Shown in pieces: positions 6,055-6,106 of a stretch of 6,106 nt of DNA. This DNA is from Chitinophagales bacterium (GTDB lineage Bacteria > Bacteroidota > Bacteroidia > Chitinophagales > JAHDHT01), in the NCBI GenBank assembly GCA_020631175.1, contig JAHDHT010000033.1, positions 19,630 through 25,735 on the forward strand, in the 5' to 3' direction. Numbering within the stretch: position 1 is the first letter of the stretch; each line of letters starts with the position of its first letter. The notes below the pieces were generated by a model. That model ran no database searches. It was not told the DNA's origin and worked only from the letters and a program-made list of their open reading frames with translations. The position numbers and the translations under genes were made by a program.

Positions 6055-6106
6055 CGAAAGACAATTTAAGGAAAATTGAAGACTTATAGTTTTAGTCCAT
6101 AGAAGC

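Noticed and set aside
6055..6106. Upstream extension of the lipid-kinase reading frame to the window edge.
   Set aside because: The frame is open but contains no ATG, GTG or TTG, and the protein starting at 6054 already has the standard family N-terminus.

Overview
The window looks like an ordinary chromosomal stretch from a low-GC member of the Bacteroidota. The evidence is a thr biosynthesis gene order ending in thrC, several exported proteins whose signal peptides end in Ala-Gln, start codons without a recognisable Shine-Dalgarno sequence, and a TlpA-type thioredoxin-fold protein with an extra N-terminal beta-rich region. I cannot assign a genus. I see no insertion sequence, CRISPR array, tRNA, rRNA or phage gene, and no gap between genes longer than about 95 bases.

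Layout. Bases 1-39 are the last codons of a gene that is probably homoserine kinase (thrB), followed 7 bases later by a complete threonine synthase gene (thrC, 47-1354, +). Tail to tail with thrC are two minus-strand genes (1367-1729 and 1822-2409). They encode small secreted helical proteins that resemble each other and the Spy/CpxP (LTXXQ) group. A clear intrinsic terminator (1771-1802) lies between them, so they are probably two transcription units. A 63-base divergent spacer with a small palindrome separates them from a plus-strand pair: an exported thioredoxin-fold protein with a WCPNC active site (2473-3684) and, one base after its stop, a TetR-family regulator that must begin at a TTG codon (3686-4249). 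Converging on this pair is a second minus-strand operon: a diacylglycerol/sphingosine-kinase-type lipid kinase (5119-6054), whose last 17 bases overlap the start of an exported beta-propeller protein (4269-5135).

How the genes may work together. thrB-thrC carries out the last two steps of threonine synthesis. Several of the other products act, or probably act, at the cell envelope: two Spy-like periplasmic proteins, a periplasmic disulfide/redox protein, a propeller protein and a membrane-lipid kinase. The tightly coupled tetR gene is the only regulator present and is the natural candidate to control the thioredoxin-fold gene, though its ligand and operator are unknown. Nothing here amounts to a recognisable new system. 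The most interesting items are the apparent duplicated N-terminal domain of the thioredoxin-fold protein and its coupling to tetR, a perfect 10+2+10 inverted repeat inside tetR, the diverged Spy-like pair, and the translationally coupled lipid kinase and propeller protein.
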